Assembly: GCF_023517775.1 (NCBI RefSeq)
Contig: NZ_CP082904.1
Location: forward strand, 1,984,001 to 2,048,000
DNA from: Mixta hanseatica
GTDB taxonomy: Bacteria; Pseudomonadota; Gammaproteobacteria; Enterobacterales; Enterobacteriaceae
DNA length: 64,000 nucleotides
Reading direction: 5' to 3'
The translations under genes were made by a program, and so were the position numbers. Shown piece after piece: positions 1 through 11,504 of this stretch (within the stretch, counting starts at the first letter, position 1; every line of letters begins with the position of its first letter). A model generated the notes under the pieces. It was not told the DNA's origin, searched no databases, and was given only the letters and a program-made list of their open reading frames with translations.

Positions 1-2396
<2,396 letters not shown>

Positions 2397-2397
<1 letters not shown>

Positions 2398-3728
2398 TGA
2401 AAGCCAGAGAAGTAAACTTTGATGGTCTGGTGGGATTAACCCATCACTACGCGGGGCTGTCGTTTGGTAATGAAGCCTCGACGCGCCATCAGCATCAGGT
2501 TTCTAATCCTAAACTGGCGGCGCAGCAGGGCCTGCTGAAAATGAAGGCGCTGGCGGATGCCGGTTTCGCGCAGGGCGTTATCCCGCCGCACGAACGGCCT
2601 CATCTGCCGATGCTGCGTCGGCTGGGCTTTAGCGGCAGCGATGCGCAGGTACTGGCGAAAGCGGGGCGTCAGGCGCCGCAACTGCTTTCTGCCGTTAGCT
2701 CCGCCTCGGCGATGTGGGTGGCCAATGCCGCCACGGTTTCGCCCTCAGCCGACAGCGCCGACGGCAAAGCGCATTTCACCGTGGCAAACCTGAACAATAA
2801 ATTTCATCGCGCCATCGAAGCGCCAACTACCGGCGCGCTGCTGCGAGCTATTTTCCGTGATGAACGCTATTTCGCCCATCATCATGCGCTGCCGCAGGTG
2901 GCGCTATTGGGAGATGAAGGCGCCGCTAATCATAACCGCTTTGGCGGCGACTACGGCGAGCCCGGCGTGCAGCTGTTTGTCTATGGCCGCGAAGAGGGGC
3001 ATGGCGGACTGGTACCGGCACGTTATCCGGCGCGCCAGACGCGGGAAGCCAGCGAGGCGGTGGCCAGGCTGCATCAGCTTGATCCAGCCCGCACGCTGTT
3101 TGTGCAGCAGAACCCGGCGGTTATCGACCAGGGCGTATTTCATAACGATGTGATTGCCGTTAGCAATCAGCGCGTGCTGTTTTGTCATCAGCTGGCGTTT
3201 TTGCATCAGGATAAACTGCTGACCGATTTAAGCGAAAGGGTGCCTGACTTTACGCCGATCGTTGTGCCGGACAATCGCGTGTCGGTAGCGGATGCGGTCG
3301 CTACGTATCTGTTTAATAGTCAGCTGCTGAGCCGCGACGATGGTACTATGCTGCTGGTACTGCCGCAGGAGGCGCGCCAGCACGTCGGCGTCTGGCGCTA
3401 TCTGACCGAGTTGGTAGAGAGCGGCGGGCCCGTTCGCAAACTGAAAGTGTTTGATCTGCGCGAAAGCATGAACAACGGCGGCGGCCCGGCCTGCCTGCGC
3501 CTGCGTGTGGCGCTTAACGCGATCGAGCAGCAGGCGGTTAACCCGGCGGTGATGATGAATGACCGCTTGTTCGCCACCCTTAACCAGTGGGTCGATCGTC
3601 ATTACCGCGATCGGCTGACTCAGGCCGACCTGGTCGACCCGCAGTTACTGATTGAAGGACGTGAAGCCCTGGATGAGCTGACACGTTTGCTAGACTTAGG
3701 AAGTGTTTATCCATTCCAGCAGGAATAA
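2397..3728 (+). CDS. astB: N-succinylarginine dihydrolase
   Basis: AstB hydrolyses N2-succinylarginine to succinylornithine, CO2 and two ammonia, the nitrogen-releasing step of the AST pathway. The protein is 443 residues. The amidinotransferase-type triad known in E. coli AstB can be placed: Cys in GGGPACLR (C366), His in VFHND (H249) and Glu in LGDEGA (E174). Its start shares one base with the astD stop. A 47-base gap separates it from astE. No anomalies were seen. Confidence 0.97.
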
Positions 3729-3775
3729 GATCCCGGCGGCGCGCGTCGCCGGTTTCCCGCGTTACAGGAGATGTC

Positions 3776-4792
3776 ATGCAGGATTTGTTACAACAAACGC
3801 TTTCCGGCAGTGCGCCGGCAATGACCAGCGGTACGTTACCGAATCTGCGCTGGCAGTGGCTGGATGAGGGTATTCTTGAACTGACCCCACTGGCGCCGAC
3901 GCAGCAGGCCATCGCTATTTCGGCCGGTATTCACGGCAATGAAACCGCGCCTGTAGAGATCCTGAACGCATTAATTACCCGTCTGCTGCAGGGTGAAATG
4001 TTGCTGGCGGCACGGCTGTTGGTGCTGTACGGCAATCCTCCCGCGCTGCGTGCCGGGAAGCGCTATTTGCGCTGTGATTTGAACCGGCTGTTCGGCGGAC
4101 GCTGGCAGCAGTTTGAAAACTGCCCGGAGGCGCAGCGCGCCTTGCGTCTGGAGCAGGCGCTGGAAACATTCTGGCAGGTCGGGACCCATCAGGAGACGCG
4201 CTGGCATCTTGATCTGCATACCGCGATCCGCGGCTCGTATCATACGCGCTTCGGCGTGATGCCGTTCAGCCAGCGCCCCTGGCCTGACGATTTTATGCAG
4301 TGGCTGGCGGCGGCGGGACTGGAGGCGCTGGTGTTTCATCGTGCGCCGGGCGGTACGTTTACCCATTACAGTAGCGAACATTTTCAGGCCGCCAGCTGTA
4401 CGCTGGAGCTGGGTAAGGCGCTGCCGTTCGGTCACAACGATTTGACGCAGTTCCAGGCGGCACAGCAGGCGCTGGCGGCGCTAATAAGCGGCGAACCGCT
4501 GCCGTCTACCGGTAAGACGCCGCGACGTTATCGCGTCACGCAGCAGATTACCCGCAACAGCGAACGGTTCCAGCTGCATATGAGCCCAGAGACGCTGAAC
4601 TTTACTGCATTTCCGCAGGGGATGCTGCTGGCGGAAGATGGCGAAACGCGCTATTTCGTGCAGCAGGCGCGTGAGTACGTGCTGTTTCCTAACCCCAACG
4701 TCGCTCCCGGACTACGCGCCGGTTTAATGCTGGTAGAGGATAATGCGCATAATGCGGCGTTGAGCGTCGACGCGGCGGAGCCGTTGCAATAA
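3776..4792 (+). CDS. astE: Succinylglutamate desuccinylase
   Basis: AstE is the zinc-dependent hydrolase that splits succinylglutamate into glutamate and succinate, ending the AST pathway. The 338-residue protein shows the aspartoacylase/carboxypeptidase zinc site: HGNE (H53, E56) and LDLHT (H148). The probable catalytic Glu is E211 in LELGK. An AGGAG-type ribosome site (ACAGGAGATGTC) lies just before the ATG. The gene is last in the astADBE order, and a hairpin at 4800-4817 follows it. Confidence 0.96.
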   Translation: MQDLLQQTLSGSAPAMTSGTLPNLRWQWLDEGILELTPLAPTQQAIAISAGIHGNETAPVEILNALITRLLQGEMLLAARLLVLYGNPPALRAGKRYLRCDLNRLFGGRWQQFENCPEAQRALRLEQALETFWQVGTHQETRWHLDLHTAIRGSYHTRFGVMPFSQRPWPDDFMQWLAAAGLEALVFHRAPGGTFTHYSSEHFQAASCTLELGKALPFGHNDLTQFQAAQQALAALISGEPLPSTGKTPRRYRVTQQITRNSERFQLHMSPETLNFTAFPQGMLLAEDGETRYFVQQAREYVLFPNPNVAPGLRAGLMLVEDNAHNAALSVDAAEPLQ

Positions 4793-4799
4793 CCGATGC

Positions 4800-4817
4800 G
4801 GCCCAGCAAGCTGGGCC
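4800..4817. terminator. Hairpin between convergent astE and MFS genes
   Basis: A perfect 8-bp stem (GGCCCAGC/GCTGGGCC) with a 2-base loop lies in the 37-base gap between two convergent genes. It has no clear U-tract on either side, so termination is inferred only from position and stem strength. Confidence 0.4.
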
Positions 4818-4829
4818 AGAAACAGAGCG

Positions 4830-6107
4830 CTACGCCAGCGCGCGTAGCCGTGTGACACTTCTCTGACGAACAAATAGCGCCAGCAAGGCGATGCCGGTCA
4901 GCGCCAGCGCGCTGGCCAGCAGGAAAGCGGAAGCATACCCGCCACCGTACTGGATCAAAAAACCGGTAATCGCCGGAGAAAGGATCCCCGCCAGGTTCGC
5001 CAGCAGATGAACAAAACCACCTGCGGTGCCGATGCGTTCCGCCGGAACGATATCCTGCAACAGCGACCAGCACGCCTGCGGCGTCATATAGGCAAAGACG
5101 CTGGCAAGGGTAATCAGCGCCACCGCGAAGATGATATTCTCAGCCCAGGCGGTGAGCATCACGCTGACCGCGGCGACAGCCAGACCAGCGAAGATCACCA
5201 GCTTGCGCGACAGCAGAAAATTACCGGTGCGCCGGTAGATGGCATCCGAGATCAATCCGCCGCCGATAAAACCCGCCGTTGCGCCCAGCCAGGGCAGAAC
5301 GCCGATTAGGCTCATGCTTTTGATATCCAGATGCTGGTAATCCGTCAGGTAGCTTGGCAGCCAGGAGAGAAAAAAGAACTGGATATAGTTAAAGCAGAAG
5401 AAAGCGGCGGCTACGCCTAATACCGGCAGCGAGAACACGTAGCGCCAGATACCTGCCGGGCGGGTTCCGGCCTCGGCGAGACGGGTAGCGGGACGCTGCG
5501 CTTTAATCAGGCTGCGTTCGCTGGCGCTGACGTGTGGATGATCTTCCGGCTTATCGCGGAATAACCACAGCCAGAAGCCCAGCCAGACAAACCCCAGCAG
5601 CGCAATTGCCAAGAAAGAGACGCGCCAGCCAAAATGCAGCCCTACCAGGCCGACGATCGGGGCGGCTACCGCGGCGCCCAGCGGCTGTCCGGCGTTGGTA
5701 AAGCCGACGGCGCGCCCGGTTTCCTTACGGGGAAACCAGTTAGAGATCGATTTATTGGTGGTAGTGCCCATCGGGCCTTCGCCAATCCCGAACAGCACGC
5801 GCATAATCAACAGATGGGTAAAATTGCCCGCCAGCGCGGTGGCGCCGCAGAACAGCGACCAAATCGCCGCCGCCCAGCCGAATACCCGTCTTGGCCCAAA
5901 ACGATCGGCGGCCCAGCCGCCCAAAAAGCAGAACAGGCAATAGCCGATAAAAAAGCAGCTAAACAGGATCCCCATCTGCGCATCATCAATATGCAGGTCT
6001 TGTTTGACCAGCGGCGCCATCACCGACAGCGCGGCCCGGTCGAGATAATTCAGCATGCCGGCAAAGAACAGCAGCAGCGCAATCAGGCTACGGTAGTTTT
6101 TAAACAT
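4830..6107 (-). CDS. MFS transporter, ACS (sugar-acid/anion:cation symporter) family
   Basis: This is a 425-residue, 12-helix major facilitator. The first helix carries the MLNYLDRAALSV signature, followed by WAADRFGPRR in loop 2-3, both typical of the ACS family (ExuT, GudP and DgoT-type hexuronate, glucarate and galactonate permeases). The start overlaps the stop of the upstream enolase-family gene by eight bases (6100-6107), so the two form one operon. The likely role is uptake of a sugar acid or related carboxylate for the neighbouring enzyme; the substrate cannot be read from the sequence. The pair lies between astE and spy, which are adjacent in E. coli, suggesting an insertion. Confidence 0.85.
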   Translation of the reverse strand: MFKNYRSLIALLLFFAGMLNYLDRAALSVMAPLVKQDLHIDDAQMGILFSCFFIGYCLFCFLGGWAADRFGPRRVFGWAAAIWSLFCGATALAGNFTHLLIMRVLFGIGEGPMGTTTNKSISNWFPRKETGRAVGFTNAGQPLGAAVAAPIVGLVGLHFGWRVSFLAIALLGFVWLGFWLWLFRDKPEDHPHVSASERSLIKAQRPATRLAEAGTRPAGIWRYVFSLPVLGVAAAFFCFNYIQFFFLSWLPSYLTDYQHLDIKSMSLIGVLPWLGATAGFIGGGLISDAIYRRTGNFLLSRKLVIFAGLAVAAVSVMLTAWAENIIFAVALITLASVFAYMTPQACWSLLQDIVPAERIGTAGGFVHLLANLAGILSPAITGFLIQYGGGYASAFLLASALALTGIALLALFVRQRSVTRLRALA

Positions 6108-7254
6108 TGCTGCTTCCCTCCAGGTTGATCCGCAAGTGGCTGACGGTATGTTGACGTATTACCTGCGCATCGGGCGTAAAGCCCAGCCCCGGCGCGTCGG
6201 GCAATGTCAGGGTTGGGGCAAAAGCTAACTGGGGATAGAGCAGGGAGGGAAAGCGGATAAACGGCACCTCCAGTTGGATGTCGTCAGGCAGCGCGGCCAC
6301 AATATGCGCTGTCGCCAGCAGCCCGGCGCCGTAATAAAAGCAGTGCGGGACCACTTTCACCTGATGCTTTGCCGCCAGCGCGATCACGCGCAGCAGAGCG
6401 CTGATGCCGCCGACCTTCGCCACGCTGGGCTGAGCTACATCAATGGCGGCATTATCGAACAGCGCGGCGAATCCCCACTCGCCGCAGACATTTTCGCCAG
6501 CGGCGATCGACGTTCCCGCACTACGCACTGCGGCCAGGCCGTGTGCATCGTCCGGCGGCCAGACCGGCTCTTCCAGCCAGCCCAGCTTCAGCTCCGCCAG
6601 TTGAGCGGCGCGCAGGCTGGCTTCTTCTACTGTCCACGGGCAGTTGACATCCACCATTAACGTCGCCTCCGGCGGCAGCGCGGCACGGGCGGCGGCGATG
6701 GCGGCGTACTCGGTTTCATGCAGTTTCAGCGTGCGAAAGCCAGCCTGCCACGCGCGGGTCACCTGACGGGCAACCTCTTCAGGCTGGTTGTTATAGCTGA
6801 CCAGGCTGGCATACAGCCCAATTTGCTGACGCGTCGCCCCCAGTAACTGCCACAGCGGCTGATTCAGCTGTTGTCCCAGCAGATCCCACAGGGCGATATC
6901 AATGGCGGACAGGCCAAAGCGCACCGGCCCGCCGCGGCCAAAGGCATGCAGCGCCTTCTCCGCCTCTGCCATCAGCGCTTCCAGCGCCGCGCGACTTTGC
7001 GGAACCGCCTTGCCTAAAAAGCAGGGGATGACCAGTTGCTGTAATGCCTGAGCCGTGACGGGATTCGCAAGATGGCCGAAGGCTTCGCCCCAGCCCTGAA
7101 GGCCACTGCTGGTTTCGATACGCACCAGCAGCGTTTCCATCTCTTCCAGCGCCGGCGAAGCGGCGTTCCAGGCGGTTTCCTGCGCCGCCGCCGCCGTTCG
7201 ATCGCTGTCAAAGGGGAGGCTGAGACGTATGATCTCAATGCTTGTTATTTTCAT
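6100..7254 (-). CDS. Enolase-superfamily protein, mandelate racemase/muconate-lactonizing type
   Basis: The 384-residue protein has the enolase-superfamily N-terminal capping domain (about 1-125) and a TIM barrel. Metal ligands fit D202 (LMVDVN), E228 (WLEEP) and E254 (AAGEN). On the second barrel strand a K-x-H motif is present (K177, H179). On the seventh strand H304 (VVPHC) fits the mandelate-racemase-type His, but the dyad partner on strand six, usually Asp in QPD, reads QPS (S277). Dehydratase, racemase and cycloisomerase chemistry are all possible. The overlapping downstream transporter suggests catabolism of an imported acid sugar. No specific enzyme name can be supported. Confidence 0.8.
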   Translation of the reverse strand: MKITSIEIIRLSLPFDSDRTAAAAQETAWNAASPALEEMETLLVRIETSSGLQGWGEAFGHLANPVTAQALQQLVIPCFLGKAVPQSRAALEALMAEAEKALHAFGRGGPVRFGLSAIDIALWDLLGQQLNQPLWQLLGATRQQIGLYASLVSYNNQPEEVARQVTRAWQAGFRTLKLHETEYAAIAAARAALPPEATLMVDVNCPWTVEEASLRAAQLAELKLGWLEEPVWPPDDAHGLAAVRSAGTSIAAGENVCGEWGFAALFDNAAIDVAQPSVAKVGGISALLRVIALAAKHQVKVVPHCFYYGAGLLATAHIVAALPDDIQLEVPFIRFPSLLYPQLAFAPTLTLPDAPGLGFTPDAQVIRQHTVSHLRINLEGSSNV

Positions 7255-7737
7255 GCCATAAACCTTAAAAGTTAGGGAAATCAGAGTAAGCGTTGGGTTT
7301 TAAATTATTTTTTGGCATTAACTGGAGCAAACCGACACCAGTATAAAAAACAGGCGGGACGCGGGGCACTATACAGGCGCATAAAGTTAGGGCGGGAAAA
7401 CGAGGTATCTTTTGGCATTTGAATAAGCGCTTGCGCAGCAGCTCACAAAAAAACGGCAGAAACAAAATTTTCCTGGAAGACGTTAACTTTTTCTTTCCCC
7501 TGTTTTGTCGTCAGGGTTACACTTCTCCACGATTTCCGCCATTTTCCGCATAGTGTCATATTCTTTTGCAATTCTTCACCCTAATCTTCTTATTCTCTCC
7601 AGGATTGCTGCGTTTTTATCTTCTATGCTTTCAGGGCTTTACTCAGACTCTGAGTACTTGACGTTGTGTGTCGTAGACTCATTTCCGTAGCAGCGACATC
7701 AGCTGTCGTCATAAAACTGATAAGTAAGGACAATACA
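7255..7737. other. Divergent intergenic region upstream of spy
   Basis: This stretch of 483 bases separates the minus-strand enolase gene from spy and must hold both promoters. It is AT-rich. A dyad with 8-bp arms (TACTCAGA c TCTGAGTA) lies at 7640-7656 and is followed directly by a TTGACG -35-like hexamer at 7658-7663; no strong -10 was found. Two 8-of-9 matches to the BaeR-type motif TCTNCANAA occur (7524-7532 and 7596-7604), which I regard as weak. Two short ORFs here look spurious. Confidence 0.5.
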
Positions 7738-8229
7738 ATGCGTAAACTCACCTCTCTTTTTGTAGCATCTGCTCTGGCTTTTGGTGCGGCAAGCGTTGCT
7801 CACGCAGCAGATACCCTGACCCCGCCACCGGCAGGTAGCGAAAAACCGATGCATCATAAAGGTCCGATGGGACACGGCCCGATGGGCATGTTCAAAAACC
7901 TGAACCTGACGGATGCGCAGAAACAGCAGATGCGCGACATCATGAAAGATGCCCGCAAAGATATGAAACGTCCGTCGCTGGAAGAGCGCCGCGCTAACCA
8001 CGCGATTGTGGCCGCCGACAGTTTTGACCGCAGCAAAGCGGAAGCTCAGGCTGAGAAGATGACCGCCAACGCGAAAGAAAATGCCGTGGCGATGATGGAA
8101 ACGCAGAACAAAATGTACAACGTGCTGACGCCGGAACAGAAGAAGCAGTACAACGCTAACTTTGAGAAACGTCTGACTGAAAAGCCGATGCATGACGGTA
8201 AGATGACTCCACCGCCAGCTGACGAATAA
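7738..8229 (+). CDS. spy: Periplasmic ATP-independent chaperone Spy
   Basis: Spy is a cradle-shaped periplasmic holdase/foldase induced by envelope stress. The chosen ATG at 7738 gives 163 residues with a signal peptide (KLTSLFVASALAFGAASVAHA), preceded by a TAAGGA ribosome site. A longer in-frame start at 7666 would destroy the signal peptide. The CpxP/Spy repeats LTDAQ and LTPEQ are present. The mature N-terminus is rich in Met, His, Gly and Pro (MHHKGPMGHGPMG), as in E. coli Spy. In E. coli it is next to astE and controlled by Cpx and Bae; regulation here is inferred. Confidence 0.93.
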   Translation: MRKLTSLFVASALAFGAASVAHAADTLTPPPAGSEKPMHHKGPMGHGPMGMFKNLNLTDAQKQQMRDIMKDARKDMKRPSLEERRANHAIVAADSFDRSKAEAQAEKMTANAKENAVAMMETQNKMYNVLTPEQKKQYNANFEKRLTEKPMHDGKMTPPPADE

Positions 8230-8253
8230 TCGTCGCGCGGGATAATTCCTGAG

Positions 8254-8307
8254 ACCGCCGACGTTGTCCATGGCCTGGCGCCGTGGGCAGCGTCGGCGGT
8301 TTTTTTA
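8254..8307 (+). terminator. Rho-independent terminator of spy
   Basis: A 10-bp perfect stem (ACCGCCGACG at 8254-8263 with CGTCGGCGGT at 8291-8300) is followed directly by seven T. The 27-base loop can pair further. The T-run ends at the stop of the convergent dehydrogenase gene. Confidence 0.85.
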
Positions 8308-9339
8308 TCAGAACGTCCCGGTGCCGCCGTCAGAACACCAAACCTGACCGGAGGTAAAGCTACTTTCCGCCGAGGCCAGCGTGACGTAGAGCGGGGCGAT
8401 CTCAACCGGCTGCCCCGGACGACCGAACGGCGCTTCTTCGCCAAATTTCATCACTTTTTCCATCGGCTGTCCGCCGCTGGACTGTAACGGCGTCCAGTAT
8501 GGTCCCGGCGCAACGGCGTTGACCCGAATGCCTTTTTCCGCCACCTGCTTGGCCAGCCCTTTGGTAAAGGCGACAATCGCCGCTTTGGTCTGCGCATAGT
8601 CGAGCAGAATGGCGCTGGGTTTGCCCGCCTGTACCGAAGAGGTATTCACAATCGCCGAGCCAGGCTTGAGATGCGCCATCGCCGCTTTGGTGATCCAGAA
8701 CATCGCATAGACGTTGGTTTTAAAGGTTTTATCGAACGATTCGGTGGTCAGCTCGGTGATCGATTCTACATATTGCTGGCGACCGGCGTTGTTAACCAGG
8801 ATATCCAGCCCGCCCAGCTGCGTGGCGGCATCGTTGACCAGCTTCTGACAAAAGGCTTCATCGGTAATATCACCCGGAATCGCTACCGCTTTGCGGCCCG
8901 CCGCCTTGATCAGATCGATCACTTCCTTAGCATCGGACTCTTCCGCCGGCAGATAGTTAATCGCCACGTCGGCGCCTTCACGCGCGTAGGCAATCGCCAC
9001 GGCGCGGCCGATCCCGGAATCGCCGCCGGTGATCAGCGCCTTGCGGCCGGTAAGACGTCCACTGCCACGATAGCTCTCTTCGCCATGATCGGGACGCGGC
9101 ACCATTTTACTGGCGAGGCCCGGCGGATCCTGCGGCTGACGTTCAAACGGGGGCTTGGGAAAGGCGTCGAGCGGGTTTTTACCGGTCAGCGGCGGCGCGC
9201 TGTTTGGCGTCGCGCCGGCGTTGCCGCTTTCCGCAGCGCTGGCGCTGCCCGCCATGGCCATACCGGTAACTGCCATGCTGCCCATTAGTCCGCCAACCAC
9301 CTGGCGACGCGAAAACTTACTGTGATCGTGTTGAGACAT
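8308..9339 (-). CDS. Tat-exported short-chain dehydrogenase/reductase (YghA-like)
   Basis: This is a 343-residue SDR with an N-terminal twin-arginine signal (SRRQVV at residues 10-15, hydrophobic stretch 16-35), pointing to folded export to the periplasm. A proline-rich linker (about 45-85) precedes the Rossmann domain with TGGDSGIG (104-111) and NNAG. The active site has Ser 234/235 and YAQTK (Y248, K252). It resembles the E. coli YghA group of SDRs; the substrate is unknown. It is convergent with spy and transcribed alone. An NAD(P)-dependent enzyme with a Tat signal implies the cofactor is bound before export; this is inference. Confidence 0.85.
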   Translation of the reverse strand: MSQHDHSKFSRRQVVGGLMGSMAVTGMAMAGSASAAESGNAGATPNSAPPLTGKNPLDAFPKPPFERQPQDPPGLASKMVPRPDHGEESYRGSGRLTGRKALITGGDSGIGRAVAIAYAREGADVAINYLPAEESDAKEVIDLIKAAGRKAVAIPGDITDEAFCQKLVNDAATQLGGLDILVNNAGRQQYVESITELTTESFDKTFKTNVYAMFWITKAAMAHLKPGSAIVNTSSVQAGKPSAILLDYAQTKAAIVAFTKGLAKQVAEKGIRVNAVAPGPYWTPLQSSGGQPMEKVMKFGEEAPFGRPGQPVEIAPLYVTLASAESSFTSGQVWCSDGGTGTF

Positions 9340-9435
9340 GCGTTCTCCTTTTCATCAGTAAAGTGCCCAACAAACGGCGACACAACTGATTAAAAGGTAG
9401 ACGCAAATCACAGTTCACGCGAAGCGACAGGCGGA

Positions 9436-10299
9436 TTAGAGCGGGATTATCGGATATTTTCCGCTCAGCATCGGGCGGCAAAGATACTTATAGCCGTCAT
9501 TATCAAAACCTTTCGGCGGGCTGGTCAGATTTTTCGCCTCGTCGAGATCGCTAACGGAGCCGAGGTAAAACCAGTTATGGATAATATGCATCTGGGTTTC
9601 CTGCGGGCCTTCCTCCACCAGCGCGACGGCGCCCGGCCACGGCCAGCAGATCACACGTACTTTTTCTAACGCCGCCAGCAGCCGCTGGTGGTGATCGCCA
9701 ATCGGCTCTTTGCCGCAGCAGGCACCCGCGCAGCGTTTCAGGCTGGCGCGAAAACAGGCGCGGTTTTTACTGTAGCTTTCCAGTCCCAGCAGACCGTAGC
9801 AAAGCTGATGCTCATCGGCGATGGTTTTGAGCGTTTCCTGTGCCGCGCGGCGGCTGGAGTAAAGCCCGAACAGGTTAGGCGAGGCGGAGAAATCGAGATC
9901 GCGCGCATAAACGATATTGGGCTGCGTCACGCCGTCCCACTGTAGCGAGCAGAGCTGCCGATTTCGCCGCAACCGTTTATTGAACAACGGCTGCTGATTT
10001 TTAATCATCTGCGCTTCCAGCAGCAGCGCGCCCAGCTCGCCGGCGGTGGTAATCCAGCTGAGACGCCGCGTCAGACGCAGCATTTTTGCCTCATCCGGCG
10101 TGCGGAAGTGCGACATTACCCGCGTACGCAGGTTAATGCTTTTGCCAATATAGAGCGGCATAACGTCGCTGTCGCCGTGAAACGTATACACGCCCGGCAG
10201 CTTGGGGATCTCGTTAAGAAATGAACGCAAATGATCGGGATATTCATAAATGGCCGCCGCTTCAAACTCAAGGCGGTGGCTGGCAGCACGTCTTACCAC
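9436..10299 (-). CDS. cho: Excinuclease Cho (UvrC-like endonuclease)
   Basis: Cho makes the 3' incision in UvrB-bound damaged DNA as an alternative to UvrC in nucleotide excision repair. The 287-residue protein has the GIY-YIG nuclease core (GVY at 36-38, YIG at 50-52) followed by R58, and the LLEAQMIKN segment (E of the nuclease) near 113-121. A Cys-rich stretch (CAGACCGKE) follows. A LexA box lies 16 bases upstream, matching SOS control of E. coli cho. Neighbour nadE matches E. coli; the E. coli gene ves is missing between spy and cho. Confidence 0.93.
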   Translation of the reverse strand: MVRRAASHRLEFEAAAIYEYPDHLRSFLNEIPKLPGVYTFHGDSDVMPLYIGKSINLRTRVMSHFRTPDEAKMLRLTRRLSWITTAGELGALLLEAQMIKNQQPLFNKRLRRNRQLCSLQWDGVTQPNIVYARDLDFSASPNLFGLYSSRRAAQETLKTIADEHQLCYGLLGLESYSKNRACFRASLKRCAGACCGKEPIGDHHQRLLAALEKVRVICWPWPGAVALVEEGPQETQMHIIHNWFYLGSVSDLDEAKNLTSPPKGFDNDGYKYLCRPMLSGKYPIIPL

Positions 10300-10314
10300 A
10301 GGTGACTCCGTTTA

Positions 10315-10330
10315 CTGGTTGCATATCCAG
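10315..10330 (-). promoter_or_regulatory. LexA box of cho
   Basis: The 16-base sequence CTGGTTGCATATCCAG fits the CTG-N10-CAG LexA consensus and lies 16-31 bases upstream of the cho start. E. coli cho is an SOS gene, so sequence and context agree. Confidence 0.85.
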
Positions 10331-10555
10331 TCTATCAGCCGCAACGGAACTTGAACAGGGCAAAAAAACGGCACGTTGTCGGTTTTATCATCGTCCTGAG
10401 AAAGCGGCCAGAAAGGGTTATCTGTGCATCATGCGAAAAACAGTGATTTTTAACGGCGGGGTGCGGTTGAGAAAAAGCTGAGGCGGGAGGGCGGGCGCAA
10501 GCTGAAAGCAGGGGGAAGTAAGCAGGCCGCATGCGGCGGCCCGCTTATTAAGCGG

Positions 10556-11383
10556 TTACTTTTTCCAGTAATCGTCAAAAACGGTAACCGGCAGGCGACG
10601 TTTGTGCTCAGTTTTTTGATACCAGCCTTCAATGGTTTTCGCTGCAGACTCGTCAATCTGCTGGCCTTCAAGATAGGCATCAATCTGACCGTAGCTGACG
10701 CCCAGCGCCACTTCATCCTGCAGGCCCGGACGATCGTCTTCCAGATCCGCCGTCGGGTGTTTCAGATAGAGGTGCTGTGGGCAGCCCAGCGCTTTCAGCA
10801 GCATTTTTCCCTGGCCTTTGGTCAGGCGGTGCAGCGGGTTAATATCGGTGCCGCCGTCGCCATATTTGGTGAAGAAGCCAGTCACCGCCTCAGCGGCATG
10901 ATCGGTACCCACTACCAGGCCTTTGGTCATCCCGGCGATACTGTACTGCGCCTTCATGCGTTCGCGCGCTTTTTCATTGCCGCGTACAAAGTCGCTCAGC
11001 TCGATGCCCGCTTCTCTCAGCGCGCGCTCGCTGGCCTGCACCGCTTCTTTGATGTTAACCACCAACGTGCGATCGGGCTGAATAAAATCGAGCGCATCCT
11101 GACAATCTTTTTCATCCGCCTGCACGCCATACGGCAAACGTACGGCAATAAACTGATAGTCGCTGTTGCCGGTTTCTTCGCGTAGTTCGCTTATCGCCAG
11201 CTGGCTTAATTTACCGCAGAGGGTAGAATCCTGACCGCCGCTGATGCCCAGCACCAGGGTTTTTAAAAAGGGATGGGCTTTCAGATAGGATTTCAGAAAC
11301 TCAACGCTGGTACGGATTTCCTGTTTGGCATCGATCGTCGGCTTGACGTCCAGCGCCTTAATTATTTCCTGCTGCAGTGACAT
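10556..11383 (-). CDS. nadE: Ammonia-dependent NAD+ synthetase
   Basis: NadE amidates nicotinic acid adenine dinucleotide to NAD+ with ATP and ammonia, the last step of NAD biosynthesis. The 275-residue protein matches the length of the E. coli enzyme. It carries the N-type ATP pyrophosphatase loop SGGQDST (48-54) and the conserved [18 protein letters not shown] segment. It lacks a glutaminase domain, so it uses free ammonia. An AAGGAG ribosome site precedes the ATG. It is flanked by cho and the osmE region, as in E. coli except for the inserted efflux gene. Confidence 0.96.
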   Translation of the reverse strand: MSLQQEIIKALDVKPTIDAKQEIRTSVEFLKSYLKAHPFLKTLVLGISGGQDSTLCGKLSQLAISELREETGNSDYQFIAVRLPYGVQADEKDCQDALDFIQPDRTLVVNIKEAVQASERALREAGIELSDFVRGNEKARERMKAQYSIAGMTKGLVVGTDHAAEAVTGFFTKYGDGGTDINPLHRLTKGQGKMLLKALGCPQHLYLKHPTADLEDDRPGLQDEVALGVSYGQIDAYLEGQQIDESAAKTIEGWYQKTEHKRRLPVTVFDDYWKK

Positions 11384-11474
11384 AAACCACTCCTTAAATC
11401 AGTAGCCTGATGGCTCGTTGCGAATGCGTATCTGTTAAAGCTAACGTGCATCAGGCAAAACGACAAGCGCGTTT

Positions 11475-11497
11475 GCGCCTGAGAAAGCCTCAGGCGC
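11475..11497 (-). terminator. Hairpin after the Bcr-type transporter gene
   Basis: A 9-bp perfect stem (GCGCCTGAG/CTCAGGCGC) with a 5-base loop begins 8 bases after the stop codon of the minus-strand transporter. The following bases are not T-rich, so the call rests on stem and position. Confidence 0.4.
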
Positions 11498-11504
11498 GGT
11501 TAAT

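Noticed and set aside
7524..7604. Two BaeR-like motifs (TCTCCACGA, TCTCCAGGA) upstream of spy
   Set aside because: Each matches only 8 of 9 loose consensus positions, which is expected by chance in a region of this length.
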